From Magicicada septendecula (Eukaryota; Arthropoda; Insecta; Hemiptera; Cicadidae), in NCBI GenBank assembly GCA_034769895.1, contig CM068367.1:115304573-115368572 (forward strand): 64,000 nucleotides of DNA, read 5' to 3'. Under the pieces are notes generated by a model. That model was not told the origin of the DNA, did not search any database, and was given only the letters and a program-made list of their open reading frames with translations. The position numbers were made by a program, and so were the translations under genes. This document shows positions 26,301 to 35,831 of the stretch, in pieces; within the stretch, counting starts at the first letter, position 1, and each line of letters opens with the position of its first letter.

Positions 26301-26728
26301 GGAAGTCGGTACCGTCACCGACTTAATTCCTGTATTGCGAGGTTTCGAAATTTGATGCTAGTTTATGATTGCTAGTTATGTGTTGGTGAGACGTGTATGT
26401 CGTGATTGGTGTTAGGTGTTAGGTATGTTAGGTACTTGTTGGTTGTTGCTTGTTCTCTTCAGTGGTGTCGACAAAGTGGGTTCAGAAGTAGGCCAGGTCT
26501 CCGCAGCGCTAGAGAACCCGGGGGTCGCTCAAAGGAAGGACAGTACTTGAGTTTTTCCTAAATCTTTGTGATTATGTTTGGTTGTTATGTTTGGTGTATT
26601 ATGTGATTCTGGCGGGGGTAGGTTACCAGAGATTACCCAACCCTATTTCCGGCATTCTCCAGAGACTTCCGGTGGTGGATGGAGAAGATGAGGGCAAATT
26701 GTTGGTAAAAAGAGAAAGAGGGGTTACA
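23317..26728 (+). mobile_element. LTR-retrotransposon-type insertion, non-coding remnant (fossil)
   Basis: The insertion begins TGTGCCGGTGTTAGC and ends GGGGTTACA, with the 4 bp flanks GAAA at 23,313-23,316 and 26,729-26,732. The empty site is preserved nearby in the second copy of the host repeat (junction at 27,324-27,328), which fixes both boundaries. A primer-binding-site match to initiator tRNA-Met lies at 25,953-25,970, directly after GGGGTTGCA, so 23,317-25,950 may be a long terminal repeat and the rest leader. A purine-rich tract precedes the right end. No gag or pol coding was recognised, and a complete second LTR is not visible. It is a broken, non-coding remnant. It is younger than the local tandem duplication. 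Confidence 0.7.
25953..25970 (+). promoter_or_regulatory. Primer binding site, initiator tRNA-Met type
   Basis: TGGTAGCAGAGCGCGGTT is complementary, with one mismatch over 18 bases, to the 3' end of animal initiator tRNA-Met including CCA. Its position two bases after GGGGTTGCA is that expected for an LTR boundary. Confidence 0.65.
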
Positions 26729-26732
26729 GAAA

Positions 26733-27499
26733 CTTGAGCACTACTTAATGGAGATCAATCATTAACTTATACAAGCCATTAATTTTATGCATATTTTTTA
26801 TATATATGTGTACAACGTTATCGGCAACAAAGAAGTAGTTTTTGTTAAAATTCCTTCCCGGGATATTTGGCCGTAGTCCAATGTTTTCTACAAAACCAGA
26901 CGTTATTTCTGGCCTCATTCATGTTTATTTTCTTACATTTGCACGCTTTTTAAATGGAAAGTGCCGAAACCCATACCAACATAACGCGTGCAAGCCGAAA
27001 AAGTGTCCAGCGTGGATAGCGATTTGCTTCCTGTGGATCGCTGGGCAGTGTAACTGCATGTGTTTATAGAGGAACGACTCATAGACAGACTTTTCGCCTT
27101 TAGGGAATGAACCCTCTGCAAGATGCTGAGGGTCCATGAGTGACTTCGGAGCGCTCCTTCTTTTTCGCGTGTTTGTTCTGTGAAACATACACTGTAGATT
27201 CGCAGCTTTACTCTAAGCAACGCTCAATAGGAAATGTTGAAAATTTTTGTCCACGGTGTACCCTCATTCACACTAAACCTGCTCTGATGTTTTAATTACG
27301 GACATCATAGTATTAAAACTTTGGAAACTTGAGCACTACTTAATGGAGATCAATCATTAACTTATACAAGCCATTAATTTTATGCATATATTTTATATAT
27401 ATGTGTATAACGTTATCGGCAACAAAGAAGTAGTTTTTGTTAAAATTCCTTCCCGGGATATTTGGCCGTAGTCCAATGTTTTCTACAAAACCAGACGTT
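26733..27499. repeat. 595 bp tandem duplication, A1-B2-A2 part
   Basis: A1 (26,733-26,904), B2 (26,905-27,327) and A2 (27,328-27,499). A1 and A2 differ at about two positions. CGTT stands at all three unit borders (22,899, 26,901, 27,496), indicating duplication at a 4 bp microhomology. The expected order B1-A1-B2-A2 is interrupted between B1 and A1 only by the LTR-type insertion. Confidence 0.92.
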
Positions 27500-27610
27500 T
27501 CGGCAATGCCATCGACTTCCATCATCAGTGAAAATCGAGTGCGATAACGTGAGGTGGTATACGTTAGTGACCACAGTACTGTGGTTAAGGCTGAAGCAGT
27601 AAGTAGAAAG
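27430..27610 (-). repeat. Hammerhead-like repeat family, copy at 27.5 kb
   Basis: On the minus strand: CCACAGTACTGTGGTCACTA, TATACCACCTCACGTTA, CTGATGA (27,528-27,522), a stem II with AGT/ATT-type imperfect pairing, GAAACGTC (ending 27,494), then ACTACGGCC 21 nt on and TTCCCGGGATATTTGG read on the plus strand. The distal part (26,733-26,904 and 27,328-27,499) is also duplicated as part of the 595 bp tandem repeat. Confidence 0.7.
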
Positions 27611-27732
27611 AAGTAGTTTCTATGGTAATATTTCATTTCGAAAATGATTTTAAATATAAATCTTAGAATATGAAAGTCGTGTATGGTTCTCCATACCGAT
27701 ATTTTAAATAACGTTTTTCTTGATCCACATTA

Positions 27733-28740
27733 GTGATGTTGGATGTCTTCTTTTTCTTCACTTCAGGGATTAGGCAATGTGCCTGTTCGCGTTGTCACAT
27801 CCATTTCTTTCTTGGTCTTCCTACATCTTTTCTTCCAGAAGGCTTGTACTTGTTTACAATTACTGATATTCTATCTTCATCTATGCGACTTAATCGCCGT
27901 CTCCATTTCCCCTGTATTCTTCAATTTTCTCATTTATATTATATATATTGAATTCTTCCCGTATATCTTCATTTCTTATAAAAAAATGATCCCTTCTTTT
28001 GCACCCTTTAACCCTTCTTTAAAATCTCAACTCTGCTGATTGTATGTTGCTTTTATCTCATTGTTTTGTAATCCAGGATTCACTGCCACACTGCCATATA
28101 ATAGCACTGGAACAGCCACTGTTTTGTAGAATTTTAATTTTGTGTCATGTCTCGTTTTATTTTTCAGTGATCTATTTATAGTTCTACATACGTGTTGAAA
28201 TCTATTCACTTTTATTTTCTATATCTTTGTCAATGTCAAAACTAATATCACAACCTATATAGTTAAAATTTTGGATGTGTTCCTCTTTATCCTTTATAAT
28301 AATCTTTGAGTGTATGGAACGTTTCCGTAGTGAGCCATAACTTTTGTTTTGTAATACAGGATTCATTGCCACATAATAGCAATAAAACAGCCATTTTTTG
28401 TAGAATTTTAATTTTGTCTCACGTATCGTTTTATTTTTCAGTGTTTTATTTACAGTTCCACAAATGTGTTGAAATCTATTGCCTTTATTTTGTATATCTT
28501 TGTAAACATAAAAACTTATATCACAACCTAAATAGTTAAAATTTAAGGTCTGTTCCAGTACCTTATACTCAATAATAATCTTTGACTGTCCCTAGTGAGC
28601 CATAACTTTTGTTTTGTTGGAAGATATCTGTAGGTTGTAGTATTGTCGTCCCAGTTTATGTAGTCTGTACACAGAACGTTGTAAGTCTGCTTCATTACTT
28701 TGTAGTATAACCACATCAACTGGATACAGAAAAACATTTA
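27733..28740 (-). mobile_element. Non-LTR retrotransposon RT fragment with an internal tandem duplication
   Basis: Read on the minus strand from the right, the sequence gives a degraded palm/finger segment (VMKQTYNVLCTDYINW, with NKTKVM-like PTKQKLWL), then FQHVCRTINRSLKNKTRHDT, KLKFYKTVAVPVLLYGS, and finally RLSRIDEDRI and SGRKDVGRPRKKWM. This is the usual LINE order. A block of about 270 bp occurs twice: 28,061-28,345 resembles 28,333-28,560 and both copies meet at a TTTTGTTTTGT tract. The simplest reading is one element with an internal tandem duplication; two separate insertions cannot be excluded. Multiple stops are present. Confidence 0.75.
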
Positions 28741-28956
28741 AGTGGTGATGTTGGATACCAATAAGTATAAAGGAATAGGAAGTCGATCGGTAGAGTTCTT
28801 GTCCAAAGTAGCATTACGCTCTCTTTCTCTTCCTCCATCTATCTATCTATCGTCATCTGTTTATCTGTCACCTGTTTATCCATCTGAGTGTATATGTTTA
28901 CGATTATCTGTCTTGTATGATATTCTCTCTTTATCTCTCACTCTTTCTTTTTCTGT

Positions 28957-29012
<56 letters not shown>

Positions 29013-29026
29013 CCTCTCTCTCTCTT
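28957..29026 (+). repeat. (CT)n microsatellite
   Basis: A CT run with one CCCC interruption near 29,010. Confidence 0.97.
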
Positions 29027-29946
29027 CTCCCTTTTCGACTCAGAAATTCAAAACACTTATTCTCCGATAGTTTACTCTCAGATATCAATAAGCTTTACAT
29101 TATTCCATAAGCGATCTGTCATTTGGGATTGTCAGCAATTGCTGTACGGGTCACACAACGGCCGGCTACATACTCAAAAACTACTACATACTACCACTCA
29201 AATAACAACTATTCGGTAGATCTGGCCTCAGGCAGCGGGCCCGATAAATACGACCGCCCTGTTGATTCAGTAAATACCGTGTTCGTACACAGTGGCAACA
29301 CGCCCCTACCGCAACAGTCATATATTGCATGTAATTATAAAATAACATCCCATACAATAACATCACGTTTAAACCATACGGAGTTGTGGACAGTGGTTCA
29401 TGCCGAGGGAAATACGAGCGAAAGTCAATAATGTGGTCCACCGTTGGAAACATAATACAGTACTGTTTGCTCGACTTGTTCAACCGAACGGGATGATCGC
29501 AAAAAGCATTTAATCGATACGTTTTCAAAGTACGCATCGTATGACTTTTAATTAATATGCCCAAGCGCGGAGTAGCGTTCTGTGTTTCCAAAAGCATGCG
29601 GTCATAATCTATACACGTACAAATTACTGATTTAAATTTTATTACGTACATACACTGAAAACGGACATTTCATATAATTCTCTGTACATTATCCTTCTTG
29701 TCGCGGCACAGCTCAAATAATATGGCTTAAACTTTGTCGAGTGTAGTGCACACTGTCGGGATTGTGAAGAAAAACCACAATGTGGTATAGTGGTTTTGGA
29801 TAAAGTCTCGTGTTGAATTTCGCGCTTTTCCGCGAAGGGTGTTCTGTGACGTTTCAGGAGATACATCTCTACTATCTTCATTCAACAGATTTCTACTTGA
29901 TTTCCTAGAAAGAAATGAGAAATCCAGCAGACGACCCTACCAAATA

Positions 29947-30878
29947 CGAGAGTGAGTTGAAAAGTTCGTGGAGCGACATCTATATCTCAGTGGTAGAACT
30001 AAAATCTTTCGTGTGCTGCAAGACGTACATTTTGCGTAAACGCCTATTAATTTCCAGATATATCTGTCAGTTTATTCACTATTTACCAGCAGTTTTCCTG
30101 TCACGCGTGCTTTTAAAATGCACAAAATCAAACACCGTTTTGTGATGAATTCTCTGTTAAAAACGTTTTAGCGCCAATGGAAAATCAAACGAAATTGTAT
30201 ATGTGTTAGGAGATGCTGCGCCTTCAGAAACAACGGTAAGTGGGGCACGCTCGAGTTTAAAAGTGGTCGTACAAGCACTGAAGATGATCCCAGCAGTGGA
30301 CGTCCAAAAAGTGCAACAAAAATGACATTATTGAAACAAATTCATAGAGTGTTGGAAGACTGCAAATTGAGGTGTGGATGACGTTGCTGAAATCACAGAC
30401 ATCTCATATGAGCGTGTGCATCACACTTTAACTCAAGAACTTGGTGTGAAAAAGCGTTGTGCAAGATGGCTGCTGCATCTGGAGTTGTTGCATTTTTTGG
30501 GCGTCCAGTGCGAGGGGGCGGGGCCATCTTCAATCTTCAATCCTCATACCACCACGTTCAAACTCAAGTGCCTACTTTCAAACCGTTGGTTTTGAAGTCG
30601 CAGCATCTCCTGATAAATTTACAATTTCGTTCTGAATTTCCGTTGGCGCTAAACAATTTTTAACAAAGAATCGCACAACAAAGTTTGATTTTGTTCGGTT
30701 TTCAAAACACGCACTGACACGTCAATTTTAAACAGCTTCTAAACAATGAATAAATTGATAGATAGATTTGGAAATTAACAGGAGTTCACATAAAATACAA
30801 ATCTTGCAGCACACGAAAAATTTTAGTTTTACCGCTAAGCTACAGTTGTCGCTCCGCGAACTTTTCGTCTGACCCTCG
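29947..30878 (+). mobile_element. Foldback mariner with duplicated, inverted 5' end
   Basis: The left end (CGAGAGTGAGTTGAAAAGTT) and right end are inverted copies. The similarity is not a normal short TIR: it runs for about 290 bp, so the right arm repeats the left end, the untranslated leader and the transposase start in reverse. Between the arms a decayed N-terminal transposase reads GRTSTEDDPSSGRPKSATK, DVAEITDISYERVHHTLTQE and LGVKKRCARW, typical of mariner. The catalytic half is absent. The left flank is TA and the right is TG. It sits in the guanylate cyclase intron about 90 bp from the exon at 30,970. Confidence 0.85.
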
Positions 30879-30969
30879 TGCACACCACACACAGAAACAT
30901 TTTAGAATTTTATATTAAGAGGAGATTGTTGGTATGACAAATTGAGTGTTACGATCATGTCTGTGTTAC

Positions 30970-31156
30970 CTTGAAAAGTTCTGTTCCACATGCGTTGCGT
31001 TATAGCGGCACCGTCCCTCTGCGAGCCACCATTTTGCAGTGTTTCGTTCAGCGCCAGTGAGTACAGTATGACGGCGTCGTAGAATGCCGTGACGAACGTC
31101 GACACTGAATCGTTTCCGAACGAGAAATTGTACCTCTCTTCGGCAAGTCTCTTCAC
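30970..31156 (-). CDS. Receptor guanylate cyclase, extracellular ligand-binding domain, internal exon (upstream of the two)
   Basis: The exon is 187 bp and encodes 62 codons plus one base. It starts in phase 0 after a TTGCAG acceptor and ends CAAG before a GTAACA donor. The peptide runs VKRLAEERYNFSFGNDSV, then a segment with FVTAFYDAVILYSLALNETL, then AAITQRMWNRTFQ. The YDAV..YSLALNET stretch and the QRMWNRTFQG signature are characteristic of the distal ANF-receptor lobe of membrane guanylate cyclases such as vertebrate NPR1/NPR2 and insect Gyc76C-type receptors. These are single-pass proteins that bind peptide ligands outside the cell and make cGMP inside. Two N-x-S/T glycosylation sequons (NFS, NET) and a third in WNRT fit an extracellular domain. 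The exon joins in frame to the exon at 13,835-13,926. Family membership is strong; the exact paralogue cannot be decided from two exons. A foldback mariner lies about 90 bp beyond the donor. Confidence 0.88.
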
Positions 31157-31287
31157 CTGCAACACACGTCAAAACGTACGCATTTATTCTATGTTTTTTA
31201 AAAATACGATTATCACAGTATATACAATATGTTTTACAAACAATATTATGGCAATATGCTACGACAATTGCGTAACGCTCTCGAAAA

Positions 31288-31330
31288 CGGCATGAGCAGT
31301 TACGTAAGTCGGCATGAGCAGTTACGTAAA
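31288..31330 (+). repeat. 22 bp direct repeat, two units
   Basis: CGGCATGAGCAGTTACGTAA occurs at 31,288 and again at 31,310. Confidence 0.95.
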
Positions 31331-31435
31331 CGTTGTACTCGTTTCTCGGCTAGCCGAGCAGCTGCAGTGTCTCTGTTAAGGCCGCGCACTCAAGTAGCTT
31401 CGAGACTGTTCGACCACTCCTAACTAAGCGAATTA

Positions 31436-31771
31436 TGTCGGCACACCGCCGAAAGTATGGAAAATTATTCTGAAACACCTGCCCGACCAATATAAACAAC
31501 ACAGCGACCGGCTTAGAAGTTAGTTACACCTGCCGTTATTGCAGAGTGCGGATCAAGTGATTGTGTCGGATTAGTGGAAAAGTGATTATTATATTATAAT
31601 TAGTACGGAGCTGTAATAGTTGACAACTATTATTTCGTGTGTACAAATTTAACTTGAATTATTGTATGATAGTACCTTGCTGATTTCAAATTGTTATTTG
31701 TTACTAATTAAAGCTGGTAATTAGTTACTTCATTGGTGTACAATACGACGAACCGTGAAGCAGTCGTAACA
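31436..31771 (+). mobile_element. Solo LTR-like repeat, copy 2 (fossil)
   Basis: The repeat begins TGTCGGCAC and ends GTCGTAACA, giving TG...CA termini, and is about 336 bp. It is homologous to 18,140-18,477 in the same orientation. No clear target duplication or internal coding region is present, so it looks like an old solo LTR. It lies about 280 bp upstream of the guanylate cyclase exon at 30,970-31,156, in the next intron. Confidence 0.6.
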
Positions 31772-32044
31772 ATGTTTTACAAAATACATTATTACAATAT
31801 ACGATTTTTATGACCTCCCTGCTGCTCAGTCTATAAATTACATAAAGTATGTGAAGAACAAAGTGTAAAAATATCCAGAAATAAAACTAAAATTATAGTT
31901 TTCAATGAACAGGAAAAATTAAATAGATAACAATGGTTAAAACAAAAAAATAATGGAACAAGAATACAATTTCAACTAGATGGTTAATACGTAGTACAAT
32001 TTATACATATAATATCAAAACCATTCACCACTCGTATATGGTTG

Positions 32045-32145
32045 TTAAAACTGCATGGCTATTTGGCCGTGGTCTGCTGTTAAAACCTGTATCTCTGCTA
32101 CTGTCTGACGTTTCGACTTTCGGGCAGTCGTCATCATCACAAACG
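32045..32145 (-). repeat. Hammerhead-like repeat, divergent copy at 32.1 kb
   Basis: On the minus strand: TGATGA (first core base changed to G), a GAC...GTC hairpin with loop TGCCCGAAA, GAAACGTC (ending 32,107), and the shared ACCACGGCCAAATAGCC module, here 36 nt downstream. Stem II differs from the other copies, so it is a separate subfamily that keeps the same downstream module. Confidence 0.6.
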
Positions 32146-33258
32146 GGACTGATGGTATGGTATTGCAAAAAACAAAAAAGATTAGTAACATAGAATCTTG
32201 GCGACATTTACTATCTGCCATCAGTTCCGTCTGTGGTGATGGCGAGAAACTGTTTGGAATGCACATAGAGATATTAAGATTTCAAGGTTGATAGTTCTTT
32301 TGGTTTATTAAGACAAACCGTATAAACCCGTCTTCATAATCATGGAGCCATAGCACTACAATCGTCAAGAGTCAAACTTTTTAAATTTATAATTATTTAT
32401 TAATGTTTTTTTTCAAAACTACAAAATAAATTGCCATTAACAATTACTTATACCGGACCAATGATCTCCAATGGCTGAGAACAGAGGGGAGTGGAATTAT
32501 CGTACAAACTGAATGCAAGCTGAGCATGAGTAGGTTTTCGGGAGAGTAATGTGAGCAGGTAGATATTTCAATCAAACAACAAATGCGACTCATAGCAAAC
32601 ACATGCACACAACCCTAGACCCTTAGTAATGTCACTTTCAGCTTAGAGTGAGCGAGACAGTGCGGCCTCGTATGTAAAAAGTTAATAATCTCTGTTATAA
32701 AGAGTTTTATGCATAGTAAAAACTCCCCCCATTTATCTCTCACACTCTACTCATTTACTGATGACCAAATTAATTGAATCTAATTTTATGTGCGTGTGTG
32801 TGTTTTTACGTGTGTGTCTGTTTATTTATTTATAGCGCCGTTTCATACATTACACTACCCATAACCCCTTTATTCATGGCCCCGCGTACAACAACCAGTA
32901 TAGGGTCTATGTATTTTAATCTTTTCCCCACAGATTCCTTTGGTAAAACACCTTTCAAACGCTTTCTACCCAACTTTTCCTTGGTCTCCTTCGTCTTTTA
33001 CCTTGCGATGACTTGTCCAAAATCTGTCGTGGAATCGTGAGATGGAATCGTGAGATGGAATCGTTATCCATTCTATTACAATTATTCGCCACAATTATTA
33101 TTGAACATCCTTGAAAACAGTAGCCTGCTTACTCGCAACACACTCCTTACCAGGTTGTCGTGTGTTCTAATCTGTTATGTTTACCAGTATACCAACATCG
33201 CCGTGTTTATTAGGTAAACCGTTATCTGTCGTGCTGCGAACGTGCCCTTTCACTATCT

Positions 33259-33350
33259 CCATTATTATCAAGTTCAAAACCACCTGATTCCACTATTATA
33301 AAGTCTAAAAGCACCTATCCCCACTTTATTATAAAGTCGAAAACCACACT
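33259..33350 (+). repeat. Short degenerate minisatellite, three units of about 32 bp
   Basis: The words CCATTATTATCAAGTTCAAAA, CCACTATTATAAAGTCTAAAA and CCACTTTATTATAAAGTCGA begin successive units, each followed by a CCAC or GCACC stretch. Confidence 0.7.
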
Positions 33351-33749
33351 GGAAGGTCTCATCCGGGGTATGACAGATAGCAGTTTTGCAAACAGGCACG
33401 AAGAAGTTGGAATTATGGAGACTACAAACACAAATAACACGATGGAAAATTTACTGTTAACGAAATGGATTAACGTATGTAGCCAGCGTTTCTTTGCCTC
33501 GTTTAGTCACTGTTCACATTTTAGTCCTATAAATTAATATGCTCCTGACTATGCATTAAAATATCCCATTCAAGCATTAATTACTTTCTCTTATTCTATT
33601 TTGTGTTACTGCACAGCCGAACAGAAAGTAACACCCGAATATTTAAAATTATCACACCTTTCAATTGTTGTTCTATTTCAAACATTTGTACATTTATTTA
33701 ATACATGGATATTTATTTTTCTGTTTACTATCAATCTCCTGCGCTTATA

Positions 33750-35063
33750 CGAGGTCTGACACAAAAATAACGAGACTGTTAGCATTACTAAGGAACTACT
33801 TATCGTGTTGTATTGCGCGTGGACTGTGTTCGACCTTGAACTGTGTTCTTATGTGGTGACAAGTTACAAGTCGCTCGGATGACTCAGTCGCAGTGAGAGA
33901 GCAGTTGAATACAGTCGTGTTTTACGCTTCGCCGGAAAATGTCGGATACGAAAAGTGATCAGCGCATTAACATCAGGTTTCTCCTGAAACTTAAAAAGTC
34001 GGCAACAGAGACTAACCAAATGTTGTTGGAAGCTTATGGCGATAAATGTTTGTCGCGTGCACGTGTCTTTGAATGGCATAAGAGATTTTTAGAAGGCAGG
34101 GACTCCGTGAAAGATGACGACCCTCCAGGCCGACCACACACATCAACAATCGACGAAAACCTTGTAAAAGTCGAGACACAATACGAAAAGACCGAAGATT
34201 GAGTGTCCGTGCTGTTGCTGAAATGTTGCATATGAAAAGAGAAAGTGTTCGACGCATTTTAACAGAAGAATTGAACATGAGGAAGGTGTGTGCAAAAATG
34301 GTGCCGAAAGTTTTGTCAGATGAACAGAAGGAAAGGTGAACGGAACTTTGTTGTGACCTTTTGTAACGGATTGATGGAGGGCCCAGTTTTTTAAAGAGTG
34401 TTATTACAGCTGATGAGACGTGGATATTTACGTACGATCCAGAAACAAAGCAGCAATTAATGCATTGGAAAACACCACCTTCCCCAAGAGCAAAAAAGCA
34501 CGCATGAGTCGTTCGAAGTTCAAGGCAATGCTTATCGTTTTATTCGATATCCAGGGCATCCTTATGGCAGAATGGGTATCCAGTGGTCAAACAGTTAACC
34601 AACAATATTATAAACAAGTTTTGGAAAAATTGCGTGAACGTGTTAGAAAGAAGCGCCCTGAATTGTGGAAGAATGGGTAGATCTTGCACCAGGACAGTGC
34701 GCTTGCCCACAGTGCGTTATCAGTCAAACAATTTTGGCCAGTAAAAACATCACAGTACTTGAACAACCTCCATATTCCCCCGATTTAGCACCGTGCGATT
34801 TTTTCCTATTCCTTAAAATCAAGTCGGCGCTAAAAGGGACCCATTTTTTAACAGTGGAAGAGGTACAGGCGAAAACGGCGGAGCTCCTGCCCAGCCTGAC
34901 GAAAAGCGATATGCAGAAATGTTTTGAGCAGTGGAAGGAACGTATGCAGAAGTGTGTGGACTCAGTGGGGTCCTACTTTGAAGGCGACCACCAGTAATTG
35001 TACATATCAGGTAAATAAAAAAAAATTACAGCATCAGTCTCGTTATTTTTGTGTCAGACCTCG
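33750..35063 (+). mobile_element. Full-length mariner DNA transposon, inactivated
   Basis: The 1,314 bp element is flanked by TA and has near-perfect terminal inverted repeats beginning CGAGGTCTGACACAAAAATA. The transposase starts at 33,939 with MSDTKSDQRINIRFLLKLKK, a helix-turn-helix region containing ARVFEWHKRF and a GRP motif. The catalytic region follows: ITADETW (first Asp), ILHQDSALAH (second) and PYSPDLAPCDF (third). The spacing between second and third is 34 residues, the DD34D signature of mariners. Frame changes near 34,185 and 34,470 and stops near 34,338, 34,363 and 34,678 break the gene. Ends remain intact, so it could still be mobilised in trans in principle. Confidence 0.93.
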
Positions 35064-35197
35064 TATTCTTAAAGTATATTTTTGACCCTCCTTAGTTTGC
35101 ACAGTAACCTTTAGCAAATTGTAAAATAAGAGAAACATTATTACTAAAGAAAAACGAAAGTAAAGTGCTTCGAAGACTTACATGGCCGGAGTCAATG

Positions 35198-35400
35198 TTG
35201 TCAAAATTCCTTCCCAATCTGTTTGCCCGTGGTCCAATGTTTTCTGCAAAACCACAGTACTGTGGTCACTAACGTATACCACCTCACGTTAGCGTTCTCG
35301 ATTTTCACTGAAGATGGCAGTCGATGGCACTACTGAAACGTCTGGTTATGCAGAAAACATTGAACCACGGCCAAACAGCCCGGGAAGGAATTTTAACAAC
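35198..35400 (+). repeat. Hammerhead-like repeat family, copy at 35.3 kb, with inverted ends
   Basis: CTGAAGA (35,308), GGCAGT hairpin, GAAACGTC (ending 35,342) and ACCACGGCC 21 nt later. In addition the outer 60 bp are inverted copies: GTTGTCAAAATTCCTTCCC on the left and GGGAAGGAATTTTAACAAC on the right, each including the CCACGGCC or CCGTGG module. This copy is therefore a complete foldback unit of about 200 bp around one ribozyme-like core. Confidence 0.75.
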
Positions 35401-35831
35401 AAAAACGATAGTTCTCCAGTCACCCACCAACACATATATTACACATATTATGCATACATTCATTTGCCCATCAACTCTTTCGACTGTACGACTGTCCCTG
35501 GAACCAGAACGCGTAACTAACAACGTTTTCTGTAATTACTCTACTGATCGTCCCGTTAGTGGCGTTCAATTACTTTACAACTCACGGGTTGTCTGCAATA
35601 AACGGTGTGCCAGCTGCTAACGTGTGCAACTGTAAACGACCTTCAGTGTCGTAATCCTCCGTAAACTGGCTACAGTTGCAAGAATAAATCTACAGGGAAT
35701 TCGCTCAGGTTCAACTGGTACCGAATCCGTGACCGTTGACAACTTTACACGCAACGACTGTTAACTTCATCGCAAATCTGGCCACATGGTTCATACGTTA
35801 CCCCTATTCCACCAAATGGCTAGAGACATAA

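Larger units (their letters stand above)
13927..30969 (-). other. 17 kb intron of the receptor guanylate cyclase gene
   Basis: The interval is bounded by GT (minus-strand donor at 30,969) and AG (acceptor at 13,927) and separates two exons with matching phase 1. It is filled with mobile elements and simple repeats listed separately. Every element between these coordinates is therefore intronic with respect to this gene, whichever strand it lies on. Confidence 0.8.

Noticed and set aside
28742-29219. Plus-strand frames rich in Leu and Ser
   Set aside because: They read through the CT microsatellite at 28,957-29,026.
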